The notes: generated from the sequence alone by a model not told the origin. A stretch of DNA of 64,000 nt from JAIWNK01 sp964453115 (GCA_964453115.1 CAYVRT010000014.1:1-64000), one strand, 5' to 3'; shown: positions 51,176-61,008, counted from the stretch's first letter. Translations and numbers: made by a program.

Positions 51176-52016
51176 CCTGGGAGGTTGGCTTGGTGCGGCG
51201 GCGCGTCAATTGGCGAATGTGAGTGATCGTCCATTGGCGGAGGCGCAATTGCTTGCTGCGCAGGGGGTGGGGCAGGCTCGGGCATGGATTGCTGCACACA
51301 ATGAAGTGGAATTGGATCTCAACCAATGTGCCAGTTTGGACTTTTTGTTGCAGCGCAGGGTGGCAGGGGAGCCGCTACCCTATGTGCTGGGGTGGTGGGA
51401 GTTTTATGGGCTGCGGTTTTCGGTGACGCGGGATGTGTTGATTCCGCGTCCGGAAACGGAATGTTTGGTGGAGTCGGCCCTCACCTGGTTGCAACACAAC
51501 CCCTCGCGGCGGCGGGTGGGGGATGTGGGAACGGGGAGCGGGTGCATTGCTGGGGCATTGTTGGTGCAGATTTTCGATTTGCAGATGGCAGCAGTGGATA
51601 TTTCGCGGGCTGCTTTGCGGGTTGCGGCAATGAACCTGAATGCTCTGGGTGTGGCCGGGCGCGCTGGTCTGGTACAATCCAATCTGCTTTCAGCGTTTGG
51701 TGCGCCATTTGATCTGGTTTGTGCGAATTTGCCCTATATTCCAACCGGGGCGTTGGATGGGCTGTCAGTGGCGCAACATGAGCCTCGAGGAGCACTGGAT
51801 GGTGGTGAGGATGGCCTGTGCTGGATTGGCGAATTGTTGAGTGATGCGCCGCGTTGGATGGCGGTTGGGGGTCGGATGTTGCTTGAAATTGAAGCCGGGC
51901 AGGGGCAAACGGCGGTCAGCCTGGCCGAGGCGCTTGTGGGAAGATGGGCTGTGGTGCATCTACGGCATGATCTGGCGGGATTGCCGCGCTTTTTGCAGCT
52001 GGATTGGAAAGGATGA
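51159..52016 (+). CDS. prmC: release factor glutamine methyltransferase PrmC
   Basis: 285 aa. Methylates the GGQ glutamine of release factors with S-adenosylmethionine. The SAM loop is DVGTGSGCIAG, and the substrate motif is NLPY (190-193), a variant of NPPY. Overlaps prfA by 17 bp. The ATG directly follows GGGGAGG with almost no spacing, so the exact start is uncertain; an in-frame ATG at 51126 is an alternative. Confidence 0.92.
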   Translation: MTTRLSLGGWLGAAARQLANVSDRPLAEAQLLAAQGVGQARAWIAAHNEVELDLNQCASLDFLLQRRVAGEPLPYVLGWWEFYGLRFSVTRDVLIPRPETECLVESALTWLQHNPSRRRVGDVGTGSGCIAGALLVQIFDLQMAAVDISRAALRVAAMNLNALGVAGRAGLVQSNLLSAFGAPFDLVCANLPYIPTGALDGLSVAQHEPRGALDGGEDGLCWIGELLSDAPRWMAVGGRMLLEIEAGQGQTAVSLAEALVGRWAVVHLRHDLAGLPRFLQLDWKG

Positions 52017-52645
52017 GCGAGAGAATGGAACAACTGAAGATGGAAGACGAACTGTCTTTGCCACGCGCTGTGGCTTGTTTGCGGGCGGGTGGGTTGGTGG
52101 CTTTTCCAACCGACACGGTGTATGGATTGGCAGCCGATGTGCGAAATGCGGCGGCAATTGAACGACTGTTTTCTGTGAAGGGACGTGATTTTAATAAGGC
52201 GATTGCGGTGCTGGTTGGCAGTTTGGACGATTTGCCATTCGTCTTTGATATGAGCGCTGGTTTGCCGGATGCGCTGATGCGCTTGGCTGAGCGGTTTTGG
52301 CCGGGGGCATTGACATTGGTGGCTGGACGAGCAGCGAATTTGCCAGCTATCCTTTCGCCCCAGCCAACTTTGGGGGTGCGAATGCCCAATCATGCCTGGG
52401 TGCGGCAATTGCTGCGCGATACCGGGCCATTGGCAACAACTTCGGCTAATTTGTCGGGGGCTGCTAATCCGCTTTCTGCTGAGGATGTGCTGGATCAACT
52501 GGCCGAGCGGATTGATTTGCTGGTGGATGGCGGACCCAGCTCAGTGGGTTTGCCATCCACGGTTGTGGATTGCACCGGGCAGGGGGTGAAAATCTTGCGG
52601 CAGGGTGCAATTCCGGCGGAGCTGATTTTGAGGGCTGTTGAATGA
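52013..52645 (+). CDS. tsaC: threonylcarbamoyl-AMP synthase (TsaC/YrdC/Sua5)
   Basis: 210 aa. Makes threonylcarbamoyl-AMP for the t6A base of ANN-decoding tRNAs. FPTDTVYGLAAD (about 35-46), KGRDFNKAIAVLV near 61-73 and TTSANLSG near 145-152 fit the YrdC fold. There is no extra Sua5 C-terminal domain. ATGA overlap with prmC; an ATG at 52025 is a possible later start. It is part of the prfA-prmC-tsaC translation set. Confidence 0.92.
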   Translation: MSERMEQLKMEDELSLPRAVACLRAGGLVAFPTDTVYGLAADVRNAAAIERLFSVKGRDFNKAIAVLVGSLDDLPFVFDMSAGLPDALMRLAERFWPGALTLVAGRAANLPAILSPQPTLGVRMPNHAWVRQLLRDTGPLATTSANLSGAANPLSAEDVLDQLAERIDLLVDGGPSSVGLPSTVVDCTGQGVKILRQGAIPAELILRAVE

Positions 52646-52709
52646 TGACTTTGTGGTTATAATTGACAGGCTTTAAGAATTGGATTGAGGATCAAGGTGG
52701 AGGTGTTTT

Positions 52710-53996
52710 GTGGCAATTAAGGTGACCCGTGAAGATGCATTGGCGTATCATCAATTGGGCGGGCGGCCGGGCAAGCTCTCCGTTGTTCCGAGCAAGCCAT
52801 TGAATACGCAGCTTGATTTGAGCCTTGCCTATACGCCGGGAGTGGCCTATCCGGTATTGGAAATTGAGCAAGACCCGCAGCAGGCCTATGCCTATACCAA
52901 CCGCGGTAATTTGGTGGCGGTCATCTCAAATGGGACAGCAATTTTAGGGTTGGGCGATCGCGGGGCATTGGCCTCAAAGCCGGTGATGGAGGGCAAAGGG
53001 GTGCTTTTTAAGAAGTTTGCCGATATTGATGTGTTTGATATTGAAGTAGATACCCATGACCCGGAATTTCTAATTCGGGTGGTAGCTGCTATTGCGCCAA
53101 CGTTTGGTGGAATTAACCTGGAAGATATTACATCGCCGGCTTGTTTTTTGGTGGAGCGCGAACTGCAAAAGCAATTGGATATCCCTGTGTTTCACGATGA
53201 TCAGCATGGCACGGCTATTATTTTGGGTGCAGCATTGATGAACGCATTGGAGTTAACTGGACGCAAAATAGATGCAATCAAGGTTGTGTTTTCGGGGGCA
53301 GGGGCGGCGGGGATTGCGTGTGCCAATCATTTGGTGAAACTGGGGGTGCCGCGTGCTCATATTTGGATGTGTGATGTGGCAGGTCTGGTTTATCAGGGTC
53401 GAACCGAGTACATGTTCCCCGAAAAAGAAATTTATGCTCAGGGCGAAAAACCAGCCAACCTGGCCGAAGTCTTGAGGGGGGCCGATGTTTTTATTGGCCT
53501 TTCGGTTGCAAATGTGGTTACCCCCGAGATGTTGCAAGGAATGGCAGCGCAGCCGATTGTGTTTGCCATGGCAAATCCTGATCCGGAAATTTCGTATGAT
53601 GCAGCAAGAGCTGCTCGCCCGGATGCGATTGTGGCGACAGGACGTTCGGATTACCCCAATCAGATTAACAATGTGCTTGGCTTTCCGTTTATTTTTCGCG
53701 GTGCACTGGATGTGCAGGCACGCTCCATTAATGATGAGATGAAGGTAGCGGCTTCGCAGGCATTGGCAGCGCTGGCAAAGCAACCGGTGCCAAAAGAGGT
53801 TTTGGCTGCTTATCAATTGGATCATTTGGAATTCGGGGTTGATTATTTGGCGCCCAAGCCGCTCGATCGGCGTGTGTGTTACTGGGAGTCGCGGGCAGTG
53901 GCGGAGGCGGCAATGCGTAGTGGGGTGGCAAGACGAGAAATTGATTTGGAAAATTACTGCCACTTGTTGCAACAACGTGGCCTTGAATCGTGCTAA
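52710..53996 (+). CDS. NAD(P)-dependent malic enzyme
   Basis: 428 aa. Decarboxylates malate to pyruvate. YTPGVA, then GDRGALASKPVMEGKG, a NLEDI metal loop, FHDDQHGTAI, and the Rossmann motif GAGAAGIA are diagnostic. The phosphotransacetylase domain of large MaeB proteins is absent, so it is the short type. NAD versus NADP cannot be decided by eye. The start is GTG 52710, with GGAGG about 10 bp upstream. Confidence 0.94.
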   Translation: MAIKVTREDALAYHQLGGRPGKLSVVPSKPLNTQLDLSLAYTPGVAYPVLEIEQDPQQAYAYTNRGNLVAVISNGTAILGLGDRGALASKPVMEGKGVLFKKFADIDVFDIEVDTHDPEFLIRVVAAIAPTFGGINLEDITSPACFLVERELQKQLDIPVFHDDQHGTAIILGAALMNALELTGRKIDAIKVVFSGAGAAGIACANHLVKLGVPRAHIWMCDVAGLVYQGRTEYMFPEKEIYAQGEKPANLAEVLRGADVFIGLSVANVVTPEMLQGMAAQPIVFAMANPDPEISYDAARAARPDAIVATGRSDYPNQINNVLGFPFIFRGALDVQARSINDEMKVAASQALAALAKQPVPKEVLAAYQLDHLEFGVDYLAPKPLDRRVCYWESRAVAEAAMRSGVARREIDLENYCHLLQQRGLESC

Positions 53997-53999
53997 AAT
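53994..53999 (+). promoter_or_regulatory. extended -10 with a 6-bp gap to the start
   Basis: TGCTAAAAT ends exactly 6 bp before the ATG at 54006, and no ribosome site lies between. The same layout as rnd and lipB. Confidence 0.45.
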
Positions 54000-54005
54000 T
54001 ATTAC

Positions 54006-54431
54006 ATGACATCATCAACTGTACCCACCAACCCGCAACATCGCCGTGAGGTGACCTGGCAGATTTTTTTGCCCATCGTGCTGGCAAGCATGGTGATTCT
54101 TGGCCTGTCTGTATGGACGGCTGTGGCCGCTGCTGGACAGCGTGAACAGTCTTCCGCCTGGGCAAGCGTCTCGGCTATTTTTTTGATCACCCCGGTTTGT
54201 TTGGGTGGGGTGGTATTGTTCGCATTGATTGGTGCAGCGGTGTATGGGATGAACAAATTGCTTTGCCTGTTGCCGCTTTATACCCGGTTGGTACAGTTGT
54301 ATGTCTTCCGGGCGGGAATTTATTTACAAATTGCGTTTGATCGGGTGGCAGAGCCGTTCCTCAAAGTTCAAAGTAACAGGGCGGCATGGCAGGCCTTTTG
54401 GGACAAGATTTTACGAAAAAAGAAAAATTGA
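54006..54431 (+). CDS. two-helix membrane protein of unknown function
   Basis: 141 aa. Two long hydrophobic segments (about 18-42 and 55-78) are followed by an amphipathic/basic tail ending RKKKN. No family is recognised; the layout is like small DUF proteins of Chloroflexota located with a YtxH-type gene. It is followed 16 bp later by a 68-aa membrane protein gene, so the two may form a unit. Start is leaderless-type (see the -10 at 53994). Confidence 0.68.
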   Translation: MTSSTVPTNPQHRREVTWQIFLPIVLASMVILGLSVWTAVAAAGQREQSSAWASVSAIFLITPVCLGGVVLFALIGAAVYGMNKLLCLLPLYTRLVQLYVFRAGIYLQIAFDRVAEPFLKVQSNRAAWQAFWDKILRKKKN

Positions 54432-54447
54432 TTTTGAGGTGAGAGAT

Positions 54448-54654
54448 ATGGAAGAAAATCAGAGCTGGAAGACGCGAACGCTGGTGGTTGGGGCTGTCGT
54501 TGGGGCTTTGGCCGGGGTGTTTGCTGCATATATGTTGATTCAAGGGGCGGAACAGAAGAAAGAGCGCCCAAAACTTTCGGCTGGGGATGGCGTTAAAGTG
54601 GGATTGGGTTTGTTGGGCTTGATGCGCATGATTGCGGAACTGGGAAAGCGCTAA
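54448..54654 (+). CDS. small single-helix membrane protein
   Basis: 68 aa. One Gly/Ala-rich membrane helix (about 12-31, VVGAVVGALAGVFAAYMLI), a charged stretch (EQKKERPK) and an amphipathic end (VGLGLLGLMRMIAEL). It resembles short YtxH-like membrane proteins but no motif confirms it. GAGG lies 8 bp before ATG 54448. Confidence 0.68.
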   Translation: MEENQSWKTRTLVVGAVVGALAGVFAAYMLIQGAEQKKERPKLSAGDGVKVGLGLLGLMRMIAELGKR

Positions 54655-54669
54655 AAGCTTAATTCTGAA

Positions 54670-55704
54670 ATGGTGGCTGAACAAAGCGAAGGCTCTTCTT
54701 TTCTGCGGTTTTTAGTTGCAGGGCGTTTGTTGCGCGAGTATGTTTTGTTGCCTAAGGGGGCTGGGGTGCTGGATGGGCCAGGTGGAGGAGCGCTGTATGC
54801 TGCTGCTGGAGTGAATGTCTGGGAACGGGCAGGAATTGGCTTGATTGCCCGAATTGGCAGTCAGTATCCGCAGGAGTGGCTGGAGCAAATGGCCGCGCAT
54901 GGTTATGACACACGGGGTGTGTATCGGCTGACAGAGCCACTGGAAGAGCGCTATTTTGTGGCCTATCCTGACCTGGAAACCAGCCAAACCAGTGATCCCC
55001 TGGCACATTTTGCCCGTTTGGGGTTGCCTGTGCCTTCTAGTTTGTTGGGCTTTCAGGGCGGGGCAGTTTCAGCCGATAGCCGCACACAGCCGCAGGTTGG
55101 AACGATTCGATCGAGTGACTTTCCGGAAGATTACCTTGATGTTGGGGCTGCTCACCTTTGCCCAATGGATTTGATGACTCATTTGCTGCTGCCTTCGGCC
55201 TTGCGGCAAGGACATGTCCATACGATTGTGCTAGATGCTTCTGCTTCGTATATGATGCCAACCTTCTGGGAGGATGTGCCAAATGTAGTTAAGGGGTTGA
55301 CGGCTTTTGTGGCAACAGAAGGGGATATGCAAACTTTGTTTCAGGGGCGTAGCCGGGATTTGTGGGAGATGGCCGAGGCTGTTGCGGCTTATGGCTGTGA
55401 AATGGTAATCATCAAACGTGGTTCGCAAGGCCAATATGTTTACCAGCGTTCCAGTGGACAACGCTGGTCGGTGCCGGCATACCCGGCGCGGGTGGTAGAT
55501 TTAACCGGAGCCGGCGATGCGTTTTGCGGTGGTTTTTTGGCCGGGTATCGGCAGCATTATCAGCCATTGGAGGCTGCACTGTGTGGCAATGTGGCTGCCT
55601 CATTTGTAATTGAGGGGAGTGGGGTGTATTATGCGCTGGATTCTATGCCTGGTCTGGCGCAGGCGCGTCTGGAATCGCTGCGCAGCCATGTGCGAAGAGT
55701 TTAG
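54670..55704 (+). CDS. PfkB-family carbohydrate kinase
   Basis: 344 aa. A ribokinase-fold sugar or nucleoside kinase. The C-terminal signature is DLTGAGDAFCGGFL with the base D283 (GAGD at 280-283); a DGPGGGALYAAAGV block near the N-terminus fits substrate binding. The ligand is unknown. Its 3' end overlaps the convergent cyclase gene by 4 bp. No Shine-Dalgarno sequence is visible; CTTAAT lies 6 bp before the ATG, so it may be another leaderless start. Confidence 0.88.
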   Translation: MVAEQSEGSSFLRFLVAGRLLREYVLLPKGAGVLDGPGGGALYAAAGVNVWERAGIGLIARIGSQYPQEWLEQMAAHGYDTRGVYRLTEPLEERYFVAYPDLETSQTSDPLAHFARLGLPVPSSLLGFQGGAVSADSRTQPQVGTIRSSDFPEDYLDVGAAHLCPMDLMTHLLLPSALRQGHVHTIVLDASASYMMPTFWEDVPNVVKGLTAFVATEGDMQTLFQGRSRDLWEMAEAVAAYGCEMVIIKRGSQGQYVYQRSSGQRWSVPAYPARVVDLTGAGDAFCGGFLAGYRQHYQPLEAALCGNVAASFVIEGSGVYYALDSMPGLAQARLESLRSHVRRV

Positions 55705-57425
55705 TTTTCGCGCAGTTCAATGACTTCGTAGACAGGGATTGGCTCGCGCTTGCCTTTGGCTTGAATTTCACCAACCGGTTTGGTGATCACCCAGGGTTCA
55801 ATTTGCTGTTGGACAATGCTGGTGATGAGGATTTGCCCTGCTGCAGCATTTTCCTGGATGCGTTTTGCGGTATTGACGCTATCGCCAATCGCGGTGTATT
55901 CCAGCCGTCTTTCAGAACCAACCAGGCCAAGAATGGCATCGCCGATGTGGATGCCAACGCCAAAGGATAGGCATGCGGCATGGGGCAAGGTGTTGTGCAG
56001 GTTATGAATGGCATTGCGGATGCCAATGGCGGCACGCACGGCGCGCAGGGCGTGATCGGCCTGTGGGATGGGGGCATTGAACCAGGCCATGACGGCATCG
56101 CCCAGGAATTTGTCAATTGTGCCGTTTTCGGCAAGGATGGCCTCGGCTGCGGCACCGAGATGACGATTGAGGATTGAGACCAGTTCTTCCGGTGAGACCG
56201 TTTCGCTAAAACTGGTGAAACCGCGCACATCAGCGAACAGGGCGCTGATTTCGGTGCGCCGTCCACCTAACTGTAAACTATTGGGGTTGAGTTGCTCAAT
56301 GACGGCAGGGGAGACCATGCGTTCAAAAAGGCGGCGTTGGGCTTCAAGGCGTTTCTTTTCGGTCAGGTCGTCCACAACAATGGCTACGCCTTGAGTGTGT
56401 TGCTCAACATCTTTCAGCGGGGTAAGGCTAAGGCGCAGGTCTACATGGCCGCGCAGAGGCAGGTCCTGGCTGATTTCCATGCCAATGACCGGGGAATCTT
56501 TTTGTAGTACTTTTTGAATGTGTGGCAAGAGGGTTGGCGCCATGGGTTCAAGGCTTTGCAGGAGGGAAAAGCCGACCATATCAATTGCTGCACGGCCTAG
56601 AATTTGTTCGGCGGCTCGGTTACAGAGGACCACGCGTTCTTCGGTATCGGCAGTTAGTACACCGCTGGCGATGGAGGCAAAGACGTTATCCATCAGGTTT
56701 TTGAGTTGGGTGACTTCGGTCAGGGTTTTGCGGACAGAGGCAAAGAGGCGCGCGTTTTCGATTGCAACGGCGGCTTGGTTGGCAAACCCGGCCAGCAGGT
56801 CAAGGTCGCTTTGGGTGAAGAGGCCGCTGCGGATGCGATTGTCGGCATAAATTACGCCGGTGATGACGGATTTAACACGTAATGGAACACAAAGAATGGA
56901 GCGCAGGTTATAGGCGATGACACTTTGCTGGCCGCCAAAGCGGGGGTCTTCCTGGGCATTGGTGGTGAGGACGGGTTGCCCTTCGTTGGCAACGCGTTCG
57001 ATGATGGTGTGACTGATGGCAAATTCAGATGCGTTCAGCGTTTCCTGATCCCAGTTACGGGCGATGCGGATGCCTAGATCGCCTTGTTCGTTGCGTAACA
57101 TGAGAAAGCCGCGCTCAGCACCTGTGAGCCGGATGATGGTATCCATGACGATTTGCAGCACTTCATCCAACTCGATGGAAGAGTTCACCACCTGTCCCAT
57201 TGAGGCCAGGGCGCGCAGGCTGCGACGCTCTTCTTCCAGACTGTGGGCTTGTTTGCGAACCTGTCCCAGACTGTCGGCCAGACGGCTTAATTGTTCATAT
57301 AAGCCTTGTGGGAGACTGGTGGAGGGGTTTTCGATGAGGAAGTTTTGTATTTGGGTTGCTAGATTCCCCAGGCTGTAGAGGTGTTGGTCGAGCAGGTTAA
57401 AGGTGGCAGTTGCTGAAGTATCCAA
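55701..57425 (-). CDS. GAF-PAS-class III nucleotidyl cyclase
   Basis: 574 aa. A coiled-coil N-terminus (25-75) leads to a GAF domain (about 75-225), a PAS domain (about 240-345), a coiled coil, and a class III cyclase domain (about 385-565). The catalytic motifs ALFADVRGFTSFSE, KFLGDAVMAWFN and IGDSVNTAKRIQ are present, so cAMP or cGMP synthesis is likely. Soluble. The start is TTG 57425, since AAAGAGG lies 4 bp upstream. It is the second class III cyclase in the window. Confidence 0.93.
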   Translation of the reverse strand: MDTSATATFNLLDQHLYSLGNLATQIQNFLIENPSTSLPQGLYEQLSRLADSLGQVRKQAHSLEEERRSLRALASMGQVVNSSIELDEVLQIVMDTIIRLTGAERGFLMLRNEQGDLGIRIARNWDQETLNASEFAISHTIIERVANEGQPVLTTNAQEDPRFGGQQSVIAYNLRSILCVPLRVKSVITGVIYADNRIRSGLFTQSDLDLLAGFANQAAVAIENARLFASVRKTLTEVTQLKNLMDNVFASIASGVLTADTEERVVLCNRAAEQILGRAAIDMVGFSLLQSLEPMAPTLLPHIQKVLQKDSPVIGMEISQDLPLRGHVDLRLSLTPLKDVEQHTQGVAIVVDDLTEKKRLEAQRRLFERMVSPAVIEQLNPNSLQLGGRRTEISALFADVRGFTSFSETVSPEELVSILNRHLGAAAEAILAENGTIDKFLGDAVMAWFNAPIPQADHALRAVRAAIGIRNAIHNLHNTLPHAACLSFGVGIHIGDAILGLVGSERRLEYTAIGDSVNTAKRIQENAAAGQILITSIVQQQIEPWVITKPVGEIQAKGKREPIPVYEVIELREN

Positions 57426-57498
57426 GTTTCCTCTTTTCGAAAAAGACTTACTCCATTCATTGTACCTTGTTTTGTGGTTAAGACAAGGCTTGAAGCGT

Positions 57499-59952
57499 TC
57501 AATCTATTCCGGTGAAGCTGAATGCGCGTCGTAGCCAGGCGCGAGCAGCAAGGAAAAGCACTTGTTGGGCTGCGCGGTGGTTTTCCGGTAGTTGAGGCGA
57601 ATGATGACTGTAGGTAATTGTTTGGAATGCTTGTAGCAGGGTGAGGGCGGGTTGTTCGGCTTCGGGCAGGTATTTGATGAGGGTGGTAACCCGTTCGGCG
57701 GGGGTTTGAGCAGGGAGCGGTGATTGGCCCAGCCAATGTAGGGCAAGGTCAACAACGATGAAGTCGCGCTCAATTGGATTGGCGCGCAACCAGCGTTCAC
57801 TCCGCTGAATCCAGGGAGGGAGGCGGAGGTGGGCGCGTTGTATCATGCGCGCGATGAGCGGTGGTGGGGTGAAATGCAAGCGGGGAAGTGGTCTATCCAG
57901 CCATTGTATGGCATCCAAGCTCCAGCTTTGCAGCCAGGCGGGAGGTGGACGGTGCGTGCGTGTTTGGTAAAAGGCACTCAGGCGGATGGGGAGCTGAACG
58001 ATCTTCCGCCGCCCAACGTAGAGCAATGCTGCACTGACGCCCAGTATGCTAATGGTGAGGCTGACAATGATAGGCTGACGTGCTGTTGCTGCAGGTTGCA
58101 GGGGGGGGGCGGTTTCGACAGTCTGCTTTTGAGCTTCTTCTGGCAGACGGGGAAATTCGTCATCCAGCATTGGGCGGTCGCGCAAGCTTTCTGCATCAGT
58201 CAGGTCGAGTGTTGGGCGCGCTTCTTCTCCTGATAAACGGGTGATGCCAGATAGGGCAGTGGTTGGTTCAAATTCAACCCAACCGATGTCCGGAAAGTAA
58301 ATTTCCGGCCAAGCATGGCTATCTTTTTGACGGACAGTGAAGTTTTGTCCGCCGGAGTCGCCCTCACCGCGCGCATAGCCGGCTGCTAGACGGGCTGGAA
58401 CCCCCAGGCTGCGCAGCATTAGAACTTCGGCGCTGGCATAGTAGTTGCAGAAGCCACGCTTGCCTGTGAACAGGAACCAGTCTACCGGGTCGCGCTGCTG
58501 TGGAATTTGAGGGATGGTGGGGGTATATTCCATTTCCTGACGCAGATAGTTGGTGATGGCGATGGTTTTGTCATAGGGGGTGGGTTCGTCGCCTGCAATT
58601 TTCTGCGCTTCCAAACGGATGCGCTCTGGCAGGTCATCTGGCAGTTGAAGGTATGCTTCCAGAATTTCGGGCGGGTAGTTTTCACCGGCATTGCGCAAAT
58701 CTCGAATGGTGGGGGCAGCAACAAGGGCGTTGATTGTATAGGATTGGGAAATGGATAAGTTTTCGGTTTTAATCAGCCCCTGGATATCTACCTGATCATT
58801 TGCAAGTCGGTCAAGCCAGATTTCGACTGGCTGATCAATGGCGACCAGCGCGCCAGGTGTGTAGAGTGAACGCACGTTGGTGGCCGCAGTGAAGGTGAAA
58901 TCGAGCGGTTGGCGATTTGTCCAGGGGTAGGTGTAGGGTGTTGTGTTGGTGGTATAACGCACGGGGCGGGAGAGCGTGTTTTGCCATTCGCCATCTTCGT
59001 AATAATCGTAAGTGCGTCCGCGCCAGTAATAGGAGACACCAGAAGGACGGTTTTGCTTGACTGTGACGGTGAAGACGACCTGGTCGCTGAGTGGTTGACC
59101 AGGGCCCAGGTCAAGGTTGCGGCCCATGTAATCCACTTCTACAATGCGCGGGCCGGTCAATGGCTCGAAGAAATGCTGAAATTTACGTTCGATGTCATTG
59201 AGCAGCTTGCTGCTCTGGGCATTAGGCTCGCTGCCCGGAGTGAGGGTGAGAATCAGCGATGGAATGTTCCAGGTAACAACCAGCACAAGCAAACCAGCAA
59301 GGAGTGCCCCGCGCCCCAGGTCGTAACGCAGGCCAGATTCAACAATGACACTTTTCTTTTCCCAATGACGCGCCAGCTTCAGGTAATAGATTTGTGCAAC
59401 CAGCAAGATGCCAAGCAAAATGAAAAAGACGCTGGTAAAATCGCTGCTTTTTCCCGATGGCTGTCCGATGCGGTTTTCCATAATCAAGAGGCCAATGCCA
59501 GCAATGATCAGTGAAACCCAGGGGCGAGCATAGCGGGTGAGTTGATAACCGCCAAACAGGCCAAGCAGCCAGAAGAGCAGGTACATGCTGGCAAGAAATA
59601 AGATCGGGTCGCTGAGGGGTTGATTGGCAGCGAGTTGTTGGATATTGTAGTAAACCCGTTCTGTGAGGGCTAGCAGACGGTCGGCCCAGGGGCGGACGGA
59701 GGGAATGGGGATTAGAAGCTGCCATGGAATAAAGAAGAGGGTGTATAGAAAGCCAAACAGGCCAGCCAGACGCGGTTTGAAACTGCTGAGGCCGAGTAGC
59801 AAACCAATCCCGAAACCAATGACAACTAGCAGGTTGGTGCGGCCTAATTCCTCGGCCCAGCCGCTGGAAGAAAGACGCCCTGAGCATAGAAGTAGGGCGA
59901 CTGCTAAAAAAATGGTGGATGGAAAATCCCACCAGCGTTCCTCTTTTTGCAT
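57499..59952 (-). CDS. TgpA-like membrane transglutaminase-type protease
   Basis: 817 aa. About eight N-terminal membrane helices (DUF3488/TgpA-N type, to ~235), an extracytoplasmic transglutaminase-like domain with the catalytic Cys in KRGFCNYYASAE, His in SHAWPEIYF and Asp/Glu in WVEFEPT, then a further membrane helix near 670 and a C-terminal DUF4129-like tail. Such proteins are envelope peptidases or transglutaminases, often next to an AAA+ ATPase and a DUF58 protein, neither of which is seen here. The ATG is preceded by TTGACG-N18-TACACT with 6 bp to the start, another leaderless candidate. Confidence 0.9.
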   Translation of the reverse strand: MQKEERWWDFPSTIFLAVALLLCSGRLSSSGWAEELGRTNLLVVIGFGIGLLLGLSSFKPRLAGLFGFLYTLFFIPWQLLIPIPSVRPWADRLLALTERVYYNIQQLAANQPLSDPILFLASMYLLFWLLGLFGGYQLTRYARPWVSLIIAGIGLLIMENRIGQPSGKSSDFTSVFFILLGILLVAQIYYLKLARHWEKKSVIVESGLRYDLGRGALLAGLLVLVVTWNIPSLILTLTPGSEPNAQSSKLLNDIERKFQHFFEPLTGPRIVEVDYMGRNLDLGPGQPLSDQVVFTVTVKQNRPSGVSYYWRGRTYDYYEDGEWQNTLSRPVRYTTNTTPYTYPWTNRQPLDFTFTAATNVRSLYTPGALVAIDQPVEIWLDRLANDQVDIQGLIKTENLSISQSYTINALVAAPTIRDLRNAGENYPPEILEAYLQLPDDLPERIRLEAQKIAGDEPTPYDKTIAITNYLRQEMEYTPTIPQIPQQRDPVDWFLFTGKRGFCNYYASAEVLMLRSLGVPARLAAGYARGEGDSGGQNFTVRQKDSHAWPEIYFPDIGWVEFEPTTALSGITRLSGEEARPTLDLTDAESLRDRPMLDDEFPRLPEEAQKQTVETAPPLQPAATARQPIIVSLTISILGVSAALLYVGRRKIVQLPIRLSAFYQTRTHRPPPAWLQSWSLDAIQWLDRPLPRLHFTPPPLIARMIQRAHLRLPPWIQRSERWLRANPIERDFIVVDLALHWLGQSPLPAQTPAERVTTLIKYLPEAEQPALTLLQAFQTITYSHHSPQLPENHRAAQQVLFLAARAWLRRAFSFTGID

Positions 59953-59958
59953 AAATTG

Positions 59959-59988
59959 AGTGTACAATAAAGCTATCAGACCGTCAAT
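59959..59988 (-). promoter_or_regulatory. leaderless promoter of the TgpA-like gene
   Basis: TTGACG (59988-59983), an 18-bp spacer and TACACT (59964-59959), ending 6 bp before the ATG at 59952. It overlaps the divergent PAP2 promoter (TACAAT, 59963-59968). Confidence 0.55.
59963..59968 (+). promoter_or_regulatory. -10 box of the PAP2 gene
   Basis: TACAAT on the plus strand, 34 bp before the ATG at 60003, sharing bases with the divergent promoter. Confidence 0.4.
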
Positions 59989-60002
59989 GCTTGAGAGGTG
60001 TT

Positions 60003-60995
60003 ATGGAACTGTTGTGGGAACTGGAAATTGCAATTAATTTGTTTTTGCAGTCGTTGGGAGAATGGCTGAAATCTCCCATGATTGCGTTCTCGTTCTTGGG
60101 AACGGAAGAATTTTTCCTGGTTGTGCTGCCGGCGCTGTATTGGTGTGTGGATGCCGGAATGGGGATTCGGATTGGAATTATGTTGTTGTTGAGTAATGGG
60201 GTGAATGGGCTGCTGAAACTGGCTTTTCATGCGCCGCGTCCATACTGGTTTGATGTGCGTGTTGAGGCATTGAGCGCTGAAACTTCATTTGGGATGCCTT
60301 CGGGGCATGCGCAGAATGCCGCAGGTTTGTGGGGGTTGGTGGCCTATTTGTTAAAGCAGAAATGGTTCACTGTTTTGGCCGTTACACTGATTTTCTTGAT
60401 TGGCTTTTCGCGATTGTACTTGGGGGTGCACTTTACCAGTGATGTGCTGGTGGGCTGGGCTTTGGGTGGGCTGTTGTTGTTGGCGTTTGCCAGGTTGGAA
60501 AAACCTTTCCTGGCGCGCATTCAAAAGATGTCACTTGAGCAGCAATTGATTGGTGTGCTTGCAAGTTCGTTTGCATTGGTGCTTCTGGCGCTATTGATCC
60601 AATTTTTGTTGCGTAACTGGCAATTGCCGCAAACGTGGGCGCAGAATGCTGCTGTAGGTGCGCCAGAGAAGCCCATTACGCCACTGAGCTTAAATGGGAT
60701 GATTACAGTGGCGGGTTTTTGGTTGGGGCTGTTGGCTGGTGCGGCGGTATTCTATGCTCGCTATGGCATGTTCAATGCTGGCGGCGTGGGTTGGAAACGA
60801 GCCCTGCGTTATGTGGTTGGGGTGATGGGGGTGGTTGTGCTGTGGTATGGGCTGGGGCAGGTCTTCCCGCATACGGAAACGGTGGTAGGGTTTACATTGC
60901 GTTATGTGCGTTATGCTTTGTTGGGAAGCTGGGTTTCGGCGCTGGCGCCCTGGTTGTTCATTCGCCTACGCCTGGCATCCAAGTTTGAAAAATGA
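60003..60995 (+). CDS. PAP2-family membrane phosphatase
   Basis: 330 aa. A membrane lipid or undecaprenyl-pyrophosphate phosphatase-type enzyme. The three PAP2 motifs are present: K72...RP80, PSGH at 99-102, and SR134-5...GVHFTSDV with H141 and D145. There are about eight helices; the C-terminal ~130 residues (three to four helices) are extra to the core. GAGAGG is before the ATG. A YtxH-like gene follows after 13 bp. Confidence 0.93.
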   Translation: MELLWELEIAINLFLQSLGEWLKSPMIAFSFLGTEEFFLVVLPALYWCVDAGMGIRIGIMLLLSNGVNGLLKLAFHAPRPYWFDVRVEALSAETSFGMPSGHAQNAAGLWGLVAYLLKQKWFTVLAVTLIFLIGFSRLYLGVHFTSDVLVGWALGGLLLLAFARLEKPFLARIQKMSLEQQLIGVLASSFALVLLALLIQFLLRNWQLPQTWAQNAAVGAPEKPITPLSLNGMITVAGFWLGLLAGAAVFYARYGMFNAGGVGWKRALRYVVGVMGVVVLWYGLGQVFPHTETVVGFTLRYVRYALLGSWVSALAPWLFIRLRLASKFEK

Positions 60996-61008
60996 AAGGA
61001 GAGATACG